Source: Triparma columacea (lineage: Eukaryota; Sar; Bolidophyceae; Parmales; Triparmaceae). From it: a DNA stretch of 64,000 bases. Within the stretch, counting starts at the first letter, position 1. The number at the start of each line of letters is the position of its first letter. The notes under the pieces were generated by a model. That model was not told the origin of the DNA, made no database searches, and saw only the letters and a program-made list of their open reading frames with translations. The position numbers and the translations under genes are program-made. Positions 23,191-35,604 of this stretch are shown here, piece after piece. Location of the stretch: contig BRYA01000245.1 of assembly GCA_030267965.1 (NCBI GenBank), positions 22,073 to 86,072 of the forward strand, given 5' to 3'.

Positions 23191-26100
23191 ATGTCAAAGT
23201 CCCTCAACACCTCTGGTTCGTCCAACCGTTTCAGATTCAAGTCCACAGCCAAGCTAGGCAAAGACGTGAAGCTAGACGTCCACGGGAAAACTGACGGATT
23301 GAGGGGTGTCAAAACTTACAGGAACAAGGAGAAGAAGGAAAAGGGGGTCAACCAAATCGATACCAAGCAGCAGGTGAGGCCGGGAAGGACACGAGGGGGG
23401 AAAAGAAACCTTGGAAACTTGCAAAAACCCTGCCATTATCCTAACCACCTTTCCCTCCCTTCTTCTCTCCTTCCCCTCCCTCAGTATGCTCCCCAATCCC
23501 CCATCACCCCCGCCTCCACCTCCATCCATTCTACCTCTAATTTCCATCTCCATTCCCTTCATCTCGGTACCTTAAATCCCGTCACTCACTTCCAGTACGT
23601 GTCAAGATCGTGCGCAAACCTAGGTCAGACGTTACCTATGTGCATGCACAATAAAGACAAGATATTAAACGTACTTATGAAAGGACTCGGGCCTACAAAT
23701 GGTACTAAGGACGTACCTTCAACACTAACTTCTACGTCCGTAAACCGAAACTACGTTTCTAATGAGAACACGACAACCGGAGATGCGAGACTAACAACGA
23801 GCCCATCGTACTTATGGAGGTCGTCAAACATATCTTTACTAAAGTCCTACATAACCACCATTAAACACACCCCCGACACCCTTACTACAACAGACGTTGT
23901 AATGATAGTTAAATTGATTACACACGAAATAGTAAACAACAAAACAAAAACTGGGAAACTTGAAGATTCAGGAGAGAGGGAGGAAGACCTTGTATACATG
24001 AGGTTACTTATGGAGTGTCTCGGTGTACTCATGAAAGTAAAAAGTGGGGTTTTTAGGGAGTATAAACATAAGTTAATTCGAGGTATATACGGTGAGCTAT
24101 TAAGTGATAGTAGGGAAAGAGTTAGACGACTAGTTGGCTCGGTTATAGGTGGTTGGTTTACAACACATCAAGACTTCCCTAAACACTGGGGTCGTGTCAT
24201 TACTATGCTTGAAGAAGGGGAAGGTAAAAAAGGAAGTGCGGAAATCGAGGATGGTTTTGGGTGGGTTGTTAAAGGCGCGATTAAAGGTGGAACGAAGGGA
24301 GGGTGGCATAGTGGGGGGTTGAGGAAAGTTGGGGAGATCGTTAAGGAAGGGATTAAAAGAGGTTTTAACACGGAGGGGGTGGGGGGGAGGGCGGTTGAAA
24401 GAATGTTACTTGAAGGAGGGAGAATGGGGTATGGAGGAGGGGAGGATATATGGGTTGTTACTGTACTAGGACAAGTTATTGATATGGAAGGGAGGGAGGG
24501 AACGGGGGTTAAGGAGAGAGCTATCAGGAGAATGATGGGGTACAGACCGAGCAGGACGGTGCCGATTATGGAGAGAAGATTAGGGGAGGATAAAGTTAGA
24601 GATGGGATCGAAGGGATGAGGGTAGGGGACGATAAAATTAAGGCGGCGTTGACGTGGATTAGACACGCAACAGGGGGGGAGGTGGGGTGGGCGGTTGATA
24701 TTGTTAAGGGGGGAGGGGACCTTGTTGACCTCGTTGAGGGGTTGGGGGGGAGGGGAGGGGGGGGAAAGTTGGATGAGGTTAGAGTGGAAGTCGGGAAGGA
24801 GATACTTAAAAGGGGGGGAGTCGGTAAAGTCGTGGAGGCGTATGTTAGGGGGGTTACGGAGGAGGGGGGGGAAGGGGAGGGGGAGGAATTATGGGAGACT
24901 GTGGGGGGGAGGAAGGGGAAGATTAAGAAGGAGGAGGGGGGGGGAGACGTTTGGGAGAGGACGGGAGCGATTAGACTTATGATGTGGATGGATAAGGTTG
25001 ACGATAAGAGGTGAGACGAAGAGGGAAAAACGAACTCGTTTTGGTTTGAGAGGTGCTAGGAGATTAACACTAACTTCCCCACCCCCCCCCCTCCCCTCCA
25101 CCCCCTACCCCCCCCTACCCCCCCCTCCCCAGGCTGAAGAAACTTATCGGGGCTAAGAATGAGGATAGAAGAGTCAAGGCTGAGGCTTTGAAGGTCCTCA
25201 ATGAAAGGACCTCAGAGAAGCTAGGTGATGGGGCTGTCTCTCAGCTACTTTCTGACAATGGTGATTTCGCGCCCATCGTCGAGGGGGTTAAGAAGCAAAT
25301 TCAGGTCAAGGGCGCTGAGGGGCTGGACGTCGACAGGCTAGGCAAGCTCGTGGAGACGGGGATGGAGACAAGGGATAGGAGACTAAGGTGGGCGGTCGTA
25401 GGACTCCTAGCGGCGGCGGAGGGGGGGATATGGGAAGTCATGGGGAAGGCGGTAGAGGTGAGAAAACAAAGGGGGAAGGAGGGCCAGGAGCGTCTTCGTC
25501 ACGTAGAAGACGGCTGGGGTGGGGCGACCGCACCTTTATAGGGCGAGGGCTAACGCATACCCAACCCCCACCACACCCCACCCCACCCCACCCCACCCCA
25601 GGTTGAGAAGTCTATCGATATCAGCAACTTCCGCGTCCTGACCTCGGCCATAACGACCGTTACCGTGGAGGTGAAGAAGGGTAAATTGACCGGATGGAGG
25701 GCCAGGGCTTTGGTGGGGTGGCTCGTCGGGTGCCTCAGGGTAAAGTTCAAGGAGGCCTGGGAGCCGGCGGTCAAGGGTATCAGGGCCTGCTTAGAGGGAA
25801 TGAGAGAGGAATGCTGGGAGGGTGTTTGGCGGGTTCTGGTGGAGGAGGGGAGCGATGACCTGGAGGAGGAGGTGGTGGAGGAGGAGGAGATGGAGGAGGA
25901 CATGGGAACGGGGGAGGAGAGGATCCTCAAGGAATTCAAGGACGACGTGGGGGGGGCGCTCGAAGCGAATGCGACGACGGACCTTGAGACGGTTCGAGAA
26001 TACGCCTTCAAGGGCATCTGGGGGGAGACGGCTGTGAAAATGACAGCAGTCGTGGTGCCGCAGTTCTTGGAGTGGATGAAGGAGGTCTATTGGGCGTGGA

Positions 26101-29100
26101 ACGATAAGGACCCGGATAGGTAAGGGAGGAACGAAGCGCCGAGCAAAGCCAACCGGGCGAAGAAGAGTTGCCGTATTGGTGGAGATGGAAAGTCTCTTGC
26201 GGACATAGCTCTCTCTCCTGAAGCTAACTCCTTCAAACTTCCTCCCGCAGGTTCGAAATCAATATGCACACGCCTTCCAACTCTTCCCCCTCAAAGCTTT
26301 TGAGCTCGAAGGTCATAAAGACCAACCTGCTTAATTGGCTGAAACTCTTCTCCTCGACATCGGGCCTCCAGCAAATGACCCAGAATGACCTGCTGCTACG
26401 GATCTTCCGCGCCCTGCTAACGTGCCCCGACACCGAGGTCTCCTCCCTCGCTCTCTCGTGCATTGGAAAGTACAGGATCAAGGGTCTGAAGGAGTACGTC
26501 GACGACATGGAGGACATGGTGGAGGGGGGAGGGGGAGGGTTCAGGGAGGCGCTGACCAAGGTGAGGACGGCGAGCGAGATGCGAGTCCAATATCTATTCG
26601 ATTCGAGGTTGTTGTAGTGCCCCCCAAACCATCCAGCACCTCCGTAACTAAACCCTCCTTCGCTCCTCGCCTCGCCCAGTTTGACCTCTCGGTAGTGCCA
26701 GAAGAACACCGCCCCATCCTCCTCCCTTACCTCACTCGCCTCCTTTACGGCAAGTTTCACTCCAAGTCCGGGACCAGCAAGAAGAGCAAGGAAACCCCTA
26801 AAGCCCGAAGGGAAGCCATTCTAGGCTTCTTCAGCGGGTTCAAGGAAGAGGAGCTTGACACCCTTATGTACCTTGCCATTAGGGGGTTCGCGACGGAACC
26901 GTGGAGCGAGGATGGAGGTTGCGAGGTTAAGGACGTGCTCAAGGTCGTCATGAAGGGAGTAGAGGGAGGGAAGCTTACAGACGTCGACCCGGCTAAGCAG
27001 CTCGGATACTTGAACCTCCTTAGATCCATCGTCGGGAAACTAGGCTTCAAGGTTAAGGGATACGTGCCTGTGATGGTAGAGATTTGCGTTGGGTTCTTGA
27101 GGTTTGCAGAGGGCGCGAGCGTGGGAGGGGAAGCTGAGGTGGAGGTGGAAGTGGATGTGGATGTGGAGGAGGAAGAAGAGGAGGAGCAAGAGGAGCAAGA
27201 GGAGCAAGTGACGCACACCAAAAACCACCTCTCGTCCGTACGAACGCTCACACTCAGACGAATGTCGGAGATTTTCGCCCTTTACAACAAGCACATCGAC
27301 TTCCTGCCATACCAAGCAGCTCTCTTCTCGGCGTTGGAGGGTTACCTGGCAAGGTGAGCTCGCAGTAAGTCGCGGTAAAAAGCTTGTCGACCCCCATCTC
27401 ACCCTCCCCCCTTCCTCAGACTGCCTTCCTCTATCATTTCATCCGATAACGTCAAGTCACCGGCCCTTTTGGGACTGCTTGAGACCCTCTCATCGAACGA
27501 GCCTCTGTTTGGTTTGCTAGGAGGAGGGGGAGGGAAAATCATTAGCACAATGATCACATGCATATCTCCGGCGTCGTCCACCGACTCCCTCAATTCGCTG
27601 CTGAGGTCTCTAGAGAGCCTTTTGAAAACTGATGAGGGCGCAGCACTGGTGGAGGGGGAGGTCGTTAGGTTGGTGGGAAACTTCTCAGAATTGCTGGAAT
27701 CGACCACGGCCTCAACGGGGAAGCTTTCTTCGAGACAGCTCTCCATCCTCTTTTTGATATGCGAACGCATCGTGACCCCCGAGTCCGACTTCCCGGCCTC
27801 AACCGTCAGCACCATCACGCAACTGCTGATCCCCTTTCTCGACCCCTCTAAAGCCTTCAGCGCCAGGGGAGACGACCTCAAGCTCAATATCTTGGGCATC
27901 GTCAACAGGCTCATCCCTAAGCTCACCGAGGACGACGCCAACAAGAACGTCCACATGCTCGCCAAGCTGCTAGGGCCCATCAAGGCCAAGAGAGGCATCA
28001 CCTCGGTGCTCATTAGGAAGGCGGTTGTAGAGTCGATTGGCGGGCTGGCTGAGGTGCTGGGTTCTCAATATAGGAAGATGGCGGAGTGTCTGGCAGACCT
28101 CAATGCCATGAGTGATAAGCACGTCGAGGAATACGATTTCAACCGCTTGTTGCCGGCGTTAAACAAATTGGGAGCAAGGGAGGGATGGGAGGAATTCGGC
28201 GGGGAGGGAAAGGTCATTTTACCTTTGTCGTTTACGCTCCTTCACTATGTTTACGACCTCGATGGCGTCTTAAGCCGCGGAGCCTTCAAGGGTTTGAAGG
28301 CACTCGTAGACTTTTTGTCCACCTCGCCTGAGCTACTTCGCATTCTGGAGACGTCCGTCATGCCCGCGGTGAAATTTGGCTTGACCTCGCACACGGATGC
28401 ACCCAGAAAACTGTTCATACAGTTCGTCAGGCACTGCGCCATCATTTTCGGCTCGGGGGGATCTTCTCCCAATGAGTCGCCTCACCTGTTCGGGGACTTA
28501 GCTTCGCTCGCCAGTGACAATGAGGAGGTGGACTTCTTCCGCAACGTCACGCACGTGCAACAGCACCGCCGCGTCAGGGGGTTTGCCAAGTTGAGGAAAA
28601 TGCTCGATAGTGGGGAGGCGGAGTTTTCACAGCAGTCACTTCAGGTGAGAAGCAAATGAAGACTGAGAGGAGCAAAGCAACGACACGAGGATATTTTGCG
28701 CTAACATTCTTGACTCGTCACTTCGTTCTTTGCCCAGGGTTTTCTCCTGCCTCTTGCGAACCATCCCATTTTTGAGGCCAGCAAGAACACCGACGAGGCG
28801 TTCGCGCTCGAAGGAGTTGCGATGGTGGGGGCTGTCGCTAGGCTCTTGAGATACGGTGCGTGGATTGGACTGGTTAACTTGTACTTGGTGCAGATACCGA
28901 AGCACCCCGAGAATGAAAGATATCTTATATCGGCCCTCTGTTCAATCCTCGGAGCCTTCCACGAAGACCTCACGGGTGAGGGAAGCAGCGTTGAAGGGGT
29001 GAAACGCGGCCTTGAAAAACTTATCCCAAAGGTCGAGAGGTTACTGCACAAAGAGACAACGAAAGCTGGCTCAAAAGTGAAAACCCTGCGCTCTTCCGTC

Positions 29101-32059
29101 GTGCTCGCGCTCCTTACCCTATTTCAGAAAGCATCGTTGATGGAGGCAAAGTTTTCCGGCCTTGTGCTCGTCGTGTGCAAATCGTTAAGATCGAAAGAGT
29201 CCGATAGCCGCGATGTCGCTCGCTCGGTTCTCGCCAAAATTGTTTTAGCCGTCGGAGTCGGCGTCGGCCTGGGAGAGGTCGTGCACCAGCTAGCCGTGAG
29301 TCTCGGTGAAGGTTACCAACTTCACATACGCGCAGCGGCGCTGCATTCAATTCTGCTCGCCTTGTCGAAACACAGTGAAGTGGTCGCGAGAATTCATGAC
29401 AACGGGGACCTAGACGAGTGCGTCCCCGCGATCATGGATCTGGTTCAGCAGGACGTATTCGGTTTAGCAGCTGAGATGAAGGAGGTGAAGGACGCAGAGA
29501 AGAGAGTGATAAAAGAAGCTATAGGTGTCAAAAGTTATGACACGCTTGAGATTCTTGCGTCAATGATAAGGTTCCGCCCCAGCGAAACGACTAGCGAAAC
29601 GACTTTGTCCGCCGTTCACGCCGTAGTCACCCCTTTCGTTGAGAGATTGAAATCCGAGGGGGACGCAAGCAAGCTCGGCGTGACGATCAAGAAGTGCAGG
29701 GCTTGCCTTGATCGGGTCGTAATAGGGTTCGGAAAGAATACAGATGCGAGTGGACCAGAGGTCCTCAAATTTGTTTGGGCGACGATTGCCGTTTTCTTGG
29801 GGGGTGGAGGGAAGAGGAAGCGGGAGGACGTGGAAGATGAGGACGAGGACGGGGACCTTGAATCATCCGACGAAGAGGACGAGGAGGGTGAGAAGGAGGG
29901 CATCAAAATAACGTCCAAGTCGGGGAAGATGAAGGCGGCGAGGAAGGAAAAGAAGGGAGAGGGGAAGAAATCGGGTGTACAGACTTGGCAACCTTCCCTT
30001 CAGGAGGTACACAACAGCAAATCAGCGTTGGCGATGAAACGCGACCAGTCTAGAGCGCAGCATAAAGTGCGGGACGGCGTTAACGCTCCCAAAATGACCG
30101 GAGCAAATCGGCATGGGGTTTCACAATTGGCCGCTACGCGCAACATTAATAATCCGGCTGTCGCTGCTGCCGTTGTTTTCGGATTGCGACTTCTGCACGC
30201 TTGCCTGAAGAAGTCGAAACTTGATTGGAACGACGCTACTATCAAAGCGATGGCCGATCCGTTCGTCGGCCTGCTGACTCGATGTGTGAGAAGGAGCACT
30301 AGCGATGAAATCGTCCTGCTCGCTATCAGGTCCCTTGGTTTTCTCCTACGCTGGGTAAGTCGTGAGAAGGATGACTCCGAAGTGCACCTTCACAACTCTA
30401 ACCCAGTCTTATCCCAATACCCCACAGGACTTACCAAGCATCACAGAAAATCGGAGAATTCTCGCGTCTTCTAGCCTCTTAATACTGACGAAGGCGGGCA
30501 TCGGTGGATCTAAGGATGAGGTGACGCAAGGCATATTCAAAATAATGACGCTCTTGATGAAGGAGCATGACGGTGATGGGAATTCTACTCTCCTTTTGAA
30601 GGAGAAACAATGGAGGGCGCTCGTTGCGCTGCTGCACGGGATGGTTGCTGGTACTGCGCACCACGTAGCAACGTTCGCCCTAATCAATTCTATCCTCAAG
30701 AAGAAAGTAGTCATTTGTGTAGAGATCTACGAGCTCATCGAGTCACTGCTCGACCTCACTGTCACTGCTTCGAAGGACCAAGTGCGGGTCGCGTCGCGAA
30801 CGGCATTCTCTACATTCCTCCTTCACTTCCCGTTAGGTGAAAAAAAAGTGGACGAGCACCTCTCCAAGCTCATCAAGAATTGTGCTTACGAACACGATGA
30901 TGGTCGCGACTCCGCGATTCAACTCGTCGCGCACCTCTGCCGCACTCTGCCTAAGGAGGTCGTGCTCGAAAAATTTGAGAAGATACTCCTTCCGCTCGCC
31001 CTGCAGCTTCAAAATGACACCTCCACAACTTGCAAGGAGGGCCTTGCGTTGACGCTGACGAACTTGTTGGGGAGGGCAACGTCGGAGAAGATAGGGGAGA
31101 CTTTTGGTTTACTCAAGACGTGGGTTGATGGAGAGGTAACGAGGTGCCTCGGGTTACAGCTGCTCGGCATCCTTGCGGAGTCTAGGAGAGATTGGGTGGA
31201 AAGCGGCAGGAGTGCAGTCATCAGGGGGATCTTCTTGGAAAACTTGAGGGCAGTAAATGAGGAGACCGATGATGGGAAGATCCGTTGGGCGGAAGACTGG
31301 CAACGCCCTTACTTTTCCTTGACGGGACTGGGCAAGCTATCGAACGCGGGCGAGGTTAAAATTGATGATGTAGTTCTTCTCGCTTTGACGCATTACCACC
31401 CGTGGGTGAAGAAGGCGGCAGGGATGATTGTTGCGGCGTCTCCTGTTGAACCGGGTCAGTGGTACTCGGTCGTCAAGGGCTTCACGTCGCACCTCGATTG
31501 TGACGTTAAGTTTGTTAACGATGACATCGTCGTGCAGGCGATCAAGGCCATTGTCAAGATCGCGCCGACACTCCAAGCAGGCGGAGACGAGGGTGCGAAA
31601 GTGCTTAAGTGGCTATTCGCAAGGCTGGGTGGTGCGGCGAAAAAGAGCGCCGGAGGAAACCGTATGAACGTGTTTAAGTGCTTCGCAGGTTTGATTAGTG
31701 TGATTGACGTGTCACCATTTGCCACACTGGTGCTAGCATCAGTCCACAGGGCTATCTCAGAAGCTGAGGCGACAGGTAATGCACCTGACGACGATGTCTC
31801 CTTCATGAAGGAAATCCTCGTGCTGCTGGAGAATTCTGTAGGAACAGAGATCTTCATGAGATTGTATAGCGATGTTCAATCGAAAGCGGCGGCGAAGCGA
31901 GAGGAGAGGAAGTCGCTAGTGGCGACCGAGAAGGTAGCAGATCCGGTGGCTGCTGCAAAGCGCAGAGAGGCAAAGAAGGAGAAGGAGGAGGGGCGCAAGC
32001 GCCGACGTATGGATGAGAAGAAGCGGGGTGGATTCAAGTCGAAGAAGAAGAGGATGTAA
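23191..32059 (+). CDS. UTP20: UTP20 / DRIM, SSU processome HEAT-repeat protein
   Basis: Nine exons (23191-23373, 23596-25010, 25133-25457, 25602-26119, 26251-26560, 26680-27353, 27420-28644, 28738-30354, 30428-32059) give 2632 aa in frame, close to human UTP20. Landmarks match the family in order: N-terminal FRFKSTAKLG; LLYGKFHSKSG and FFSGFKEEELD after the fifth intron; EVDFFRNVTHVQQHRRVRGF; YQLHIRAAALHSILLALS; EVKDAEKRVIKEAIGVKSYD; FGLRLLHACLKKSK; FLLHFPLGEKKVDEHL; LALQLQNDTSTTCKEGL; and a Lys/Arg-rich C-terminus. UTP20 is a nucleolar all-helical component of the small-subunit processome, needed for 18S pre-rRNA processing. An acidic Asp/Glu-rich loop lies around 29820-29900 and another near 27135-27205. 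The first intron is in frame, so a retained-intron reading also stays open. Convergent with the next gene, 61 bp apart. Confidence 0.93.
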
Positions 32060-32120
32060 TTTTTTGTATTGTATGTACAACAAAACACCCGCTACGACAT
32101 TATGCGCACAAACGTGTGTG

Positions 32121-35100
32121 CTATGCTCCCCCCTCGTACCCCTCCACATTCTCTGCCATCCTATAATACCTTTCATAAAACTCCTCTCCCCCGTCCTCCC
32201 CTCCGAAGTCGCTTTGCTCGCGCTTCCTCACGATGATGACATTTTGTCCAAACTCAACACTCTCGACCTCCCTCACAACATCGTCTTCCAGCCCCGCCAC
32301 CCCCCACACTCCCTTGGCCGTGAAGAACTCCCTATTCACGCTGTCCGCCAGCCCCTTGAACACCTCCACTACATTTTCCCCCCCCCTCTCTCCAACCCCA
32401 CCCCCTCCAAACTCGTACCCATACAAATTCCCCCTCGTCCAGTAGCTCGTCTCAATGTCCTCTATCACATAAATCCCCCCACCCCTCAGCACCTCCCCGA
32501 ACAACAAATTGAACGCCAACAGCTGGGACCTCGGGGTATGGGCGCCGTCGTCAACAATGAGATCAACTCCCCCTACCTCTCCTACCACCCCCCCCATCTT
32601 CCTCAAGAACTCATCGTCCATCGTGTCCCCGCTAAAAACATAAATGCCATCCCCCAGCTTACACGGCTGACAGTGCGTGTGCAGTGTTATGTCCACGCCG
32701 TATATTTCTGCTGCCGGAAAGTAGCCGCACCACATATTCATCGACGATCCCCTGGCGAGCCCAATCTCTAGCATTTTAATTGGCTTTTCTCTCAGCCCCC
32801 CAAGGTGGCGTTCGTAGAATCGATGGTATCCATGATGGACGACCTTATCCGTCCCCACTTCCCCCCCCAGCTTCTTCATGCTCGGGTACAGCCTCTGCAC
32901 AACCTTTGCGTGCACATCGAAAACGTCGTTCGCCCCAACCTCGCCAATAGTCTCCATGTACGACCTCGTAATCTTCATGGCATCGCCATCGACCAACCTA
33001 GATCCGCAATACTTTCTATCCCTCTTCTCCTTCTCCGCAACAATCGCGGACGCCTCCCTCTTCTCCTCGATAACTCCACGCAGCACCACTTTGCAGTCCT
33101 CCACGCCGCCTCCCCCCTCGAACATTTCCTCGCAAAATGTGCTCACCACTGACGCTTCCTCCTCGCTTTCGAACAAAACAAACGTCTTCGTCGTCCCCGT
33201 AAACTTGTTCGTCACATCAGTCCTTACAAGTGGGTACGGGTTCTCCATCATCGTATGAGGAACCTCATGCGATGAGCGCATATGAATTGGTGGCTTTTCC
33301 CTCACAGAATGCAAAAAAAGAAAATCCTGAAAGCCCTCCTCACCCAGCCCCCCGTCCTCCCTTGCTACCCTTGTCGCATCGTGCGGGTCTATCAGCAGCC
33401 CCCGATCTGTCCTTTTCTCAAATGTCTCCGCTTCGATATTGTACAAGTAAGAGTTCTCGACCTGCTTGGAGACTTCCATGGCAAACGAGGAGAAGCTGTT
33501 CGGATGGTGATATGGGATATGGGTGTTAGTTCTGGTACTACCAATATATTGGTTCGCTTCGCGCCCGTCGCTGCACAGTTCCTATCTTTTTTAATGTCCC
33601 TCAATATAAATTAGAGAAGTTGAATTCAGTACAGGGTGTTAAGGCCCGTTCACTATTAGCATGAATTGGCGATCATCGAGACAAGAAATATAGATAAATA
33701 GAGCTTTGCATTACTGAGTATATTCCAATCCTGCCCCCCGTACTCACCTGTTCCCAACAAAAATGTTTGCCCTCGTGCAAATCTCAAAGTCCAGGGCTGC
33801 GTTGACGATATGCGGAAGATCCCTCCCCACATCCCCTTTCCTCCAGATTTTCATAGAATGCTTGGCTTCTAGCGCATACAGCGGGCCCAGAACTGATTCG
33901 TCCACATTACCAACGGCAATGTAGATGTTTTGCAAGTTCCTGCCTCCCTCCCCCCCAAGGAAGACGTCAAGTTTCTTCGCCACCTCCTCCACCCCCCACC
34001 ACATTCTCACCGCCCCTCCAAAATGAGCCCTCTCTTGCCCCTCGCAGTGCACCTTCCAGTCGTCTTCAATCCTCAGGTGGAGGGCAAGGTATCCCCCCCC
34101 CGCGCTCTCAAACCCATCCACAACGGTGTCCGCCACCGCCCTGATTTCGGGGGCCGCTCGAAGGGCATTCCGAATTTCCCGGGCTATTTCTGGGAGGTAC
34201 ATCATGTTGACGGGAAATTGGGCTAATTCTTCGACAGGGCGATCGAGCATGACGTATTTCTCCTCTCCCAGACCTTCCAAAAGTCTGGCGTAAAAACCCA
34301 AACTTTCCATAGATCCGTGGTGCAGTATTTTAACCTTGGACTCTTCGTAGTCTTCGAAATTTTCCAGGGTGGGAAATGAGGCGAAGCAAACGTAACCTTC
34401 GAGGGCATCAACGAGGTGGTCGGCGTCGAAGACTCTGTTGAAGGTAAGAATTTCATTCGTAGTCTGCATGAGATCGCCAAAAAGGTGTGGCAGAACGAGC
34501 GTGCGTCCAACGCGATTGGCGATGGCTATTGCAGACATGATGTCATTCTTCTGGTTGTTCAAGCCGTGGATGGGAGTTCTATAGAGCAGGTACGACGAAG
34601 GGCAGGAGTCCTGAGACGAGGGGCAAAGCGCGAACAGGGGAGAGAGGGGGGGGCGACGACGTTAATAAAGTATATGCAACGGTCGTCGCACCATTCTAAG
34701 CAATGATGCCACCCTTCCCGAGACTCGCTGCATTCGCCTCTTCTCTCGCCGCTCCCCGCACCTGTATTCTCGACAATCTAGTGTCCACCCCCTCCTCTGG
34801 TGCCGCCATCCCCATCCTTTCCGCCGCAACCCGGGATGCTGCTGCCTCCAAATGCATTACGTTGACGCCGCTGTAGACGATATTGCGCACCCAGAGATGT
34901 CTGGGGTAGAGCGAGTACCACGAGTTCGTTGAGAGCGACAAAGATGGGAGGATGGTCACGAGTTCTCCTATCGTAAAATAAGACGTTGCCAAGTTTGTAA
35001 AAGGCGAGCCGTCTGCGTCCGAGATGATAATTACCGAGATTGTGTGCGACCCAGGATGAAGGGAGTCCATATTTAGCACTAAAGAGGACGAGAACGACGC

Positions 35101-35541
35101 AGGTTTGTTGTTGTCGAATTGGTACACAATCGATGAATTGCCCCAATATCCCCCCAGCTTCAATCGAATGGCGGTATCGGTTTCGTATGTTGAGCCATTC
35201 GCAGGCGACATTATATTCGTAAATTCGAGTTCTTTGTCCACCTCCTGATCCTCGCTCTCCCCCTCCCCATCCCGCTCCTTCTCGTGGATATATTTTTCTA
35301 CATCCATACAATCCTTCTCTGTAAGACCATTCACCGCGCAGTAGTGAGCTATGGCAAATTTGGGTTTCACAGCAACGTATCGAGGAAAAGGAGGGAAGGG
35401 GAGGGGGAGGTTGAGGGTCCGGGGTTGGGGGGTGGGGGTGCCTTGGGCATTTATCGAGCCTTCAGGGAACTGTGTGGCCACGAGGAGGAGGATAAATACC
35501 CATGCAGACCGCGCCCCGAGAGGGGCGACCAAGAGGGTCAT
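32121..35541 (-). CDS. Secretory fusion: O-fucosyltransferase-like domain plus TylF-like methyltransferase
   Basis: Three exons (35541-34762, 34610-33748, 33495-32121) join in phase to about 1005 aa. The N-terminus (MTLLVAPLGARSAWVFILLL...) is a signal peptide or signal anchor, followed by a beta-rich domain of about 200 aa (MSPANGSTYETDTAI...). The middle exon has GDP-fucose protein O-fucosyltransferase features: IHGLNNQKNDIMSAIAIANR, RTLVLPHLFG, GYLALHLRIEDDW, and FVGN|SFSSFAMEV spanning the second splice. The last 460 aa contain a class I SAM-dependent methyltransferase of the macrocin/TylF type: HGYHRFYERHL, MLEIGLARGSSMNMW, IYGVDI, VDLIVDDGAH and GGGIYVIEDIETSYW. A Golgi or ER enzyme adding and then methylating a sugar is inferred. 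If the second intron were wrong, these would be two neighbouring genes. The start is the ATG at 35541, 63 bp from the divergent transporter ATG. Confidence 0.75.
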
Positions 35542-35604
35542 GGATTGGCTTGGATCAGAGCAATAACAGTTATGAGGCAAAATTGATTGACTGAACAAAA
35601 TGAG

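Noticed and set aside
23374..23595. Continuous UTP20 frame through the first intron
   Set aside because: The frame is open and a multiple of three, but the stretch is Ser/Pro/His-rich low complexity, has good splice sites, and removal matches the family N-terminus better.
26561..26617. Early stop in UTP20 after VRTASEMRVQYLFDSRLL
   Set aside because: This is intron read-through; a GTGAGG donor at 26561 and an acceptor at 26679 restore the conserved FDLSVVPEEHRPIL continuation.
32121..33479. Methyltransferase as an independent gene starting at MEVSKQ
   Set aside because: The preceding acceptor and the SFSSFA residues complete the fucosyltransferase motif in phase, so a fusion is better supported, though cDNA is needed.
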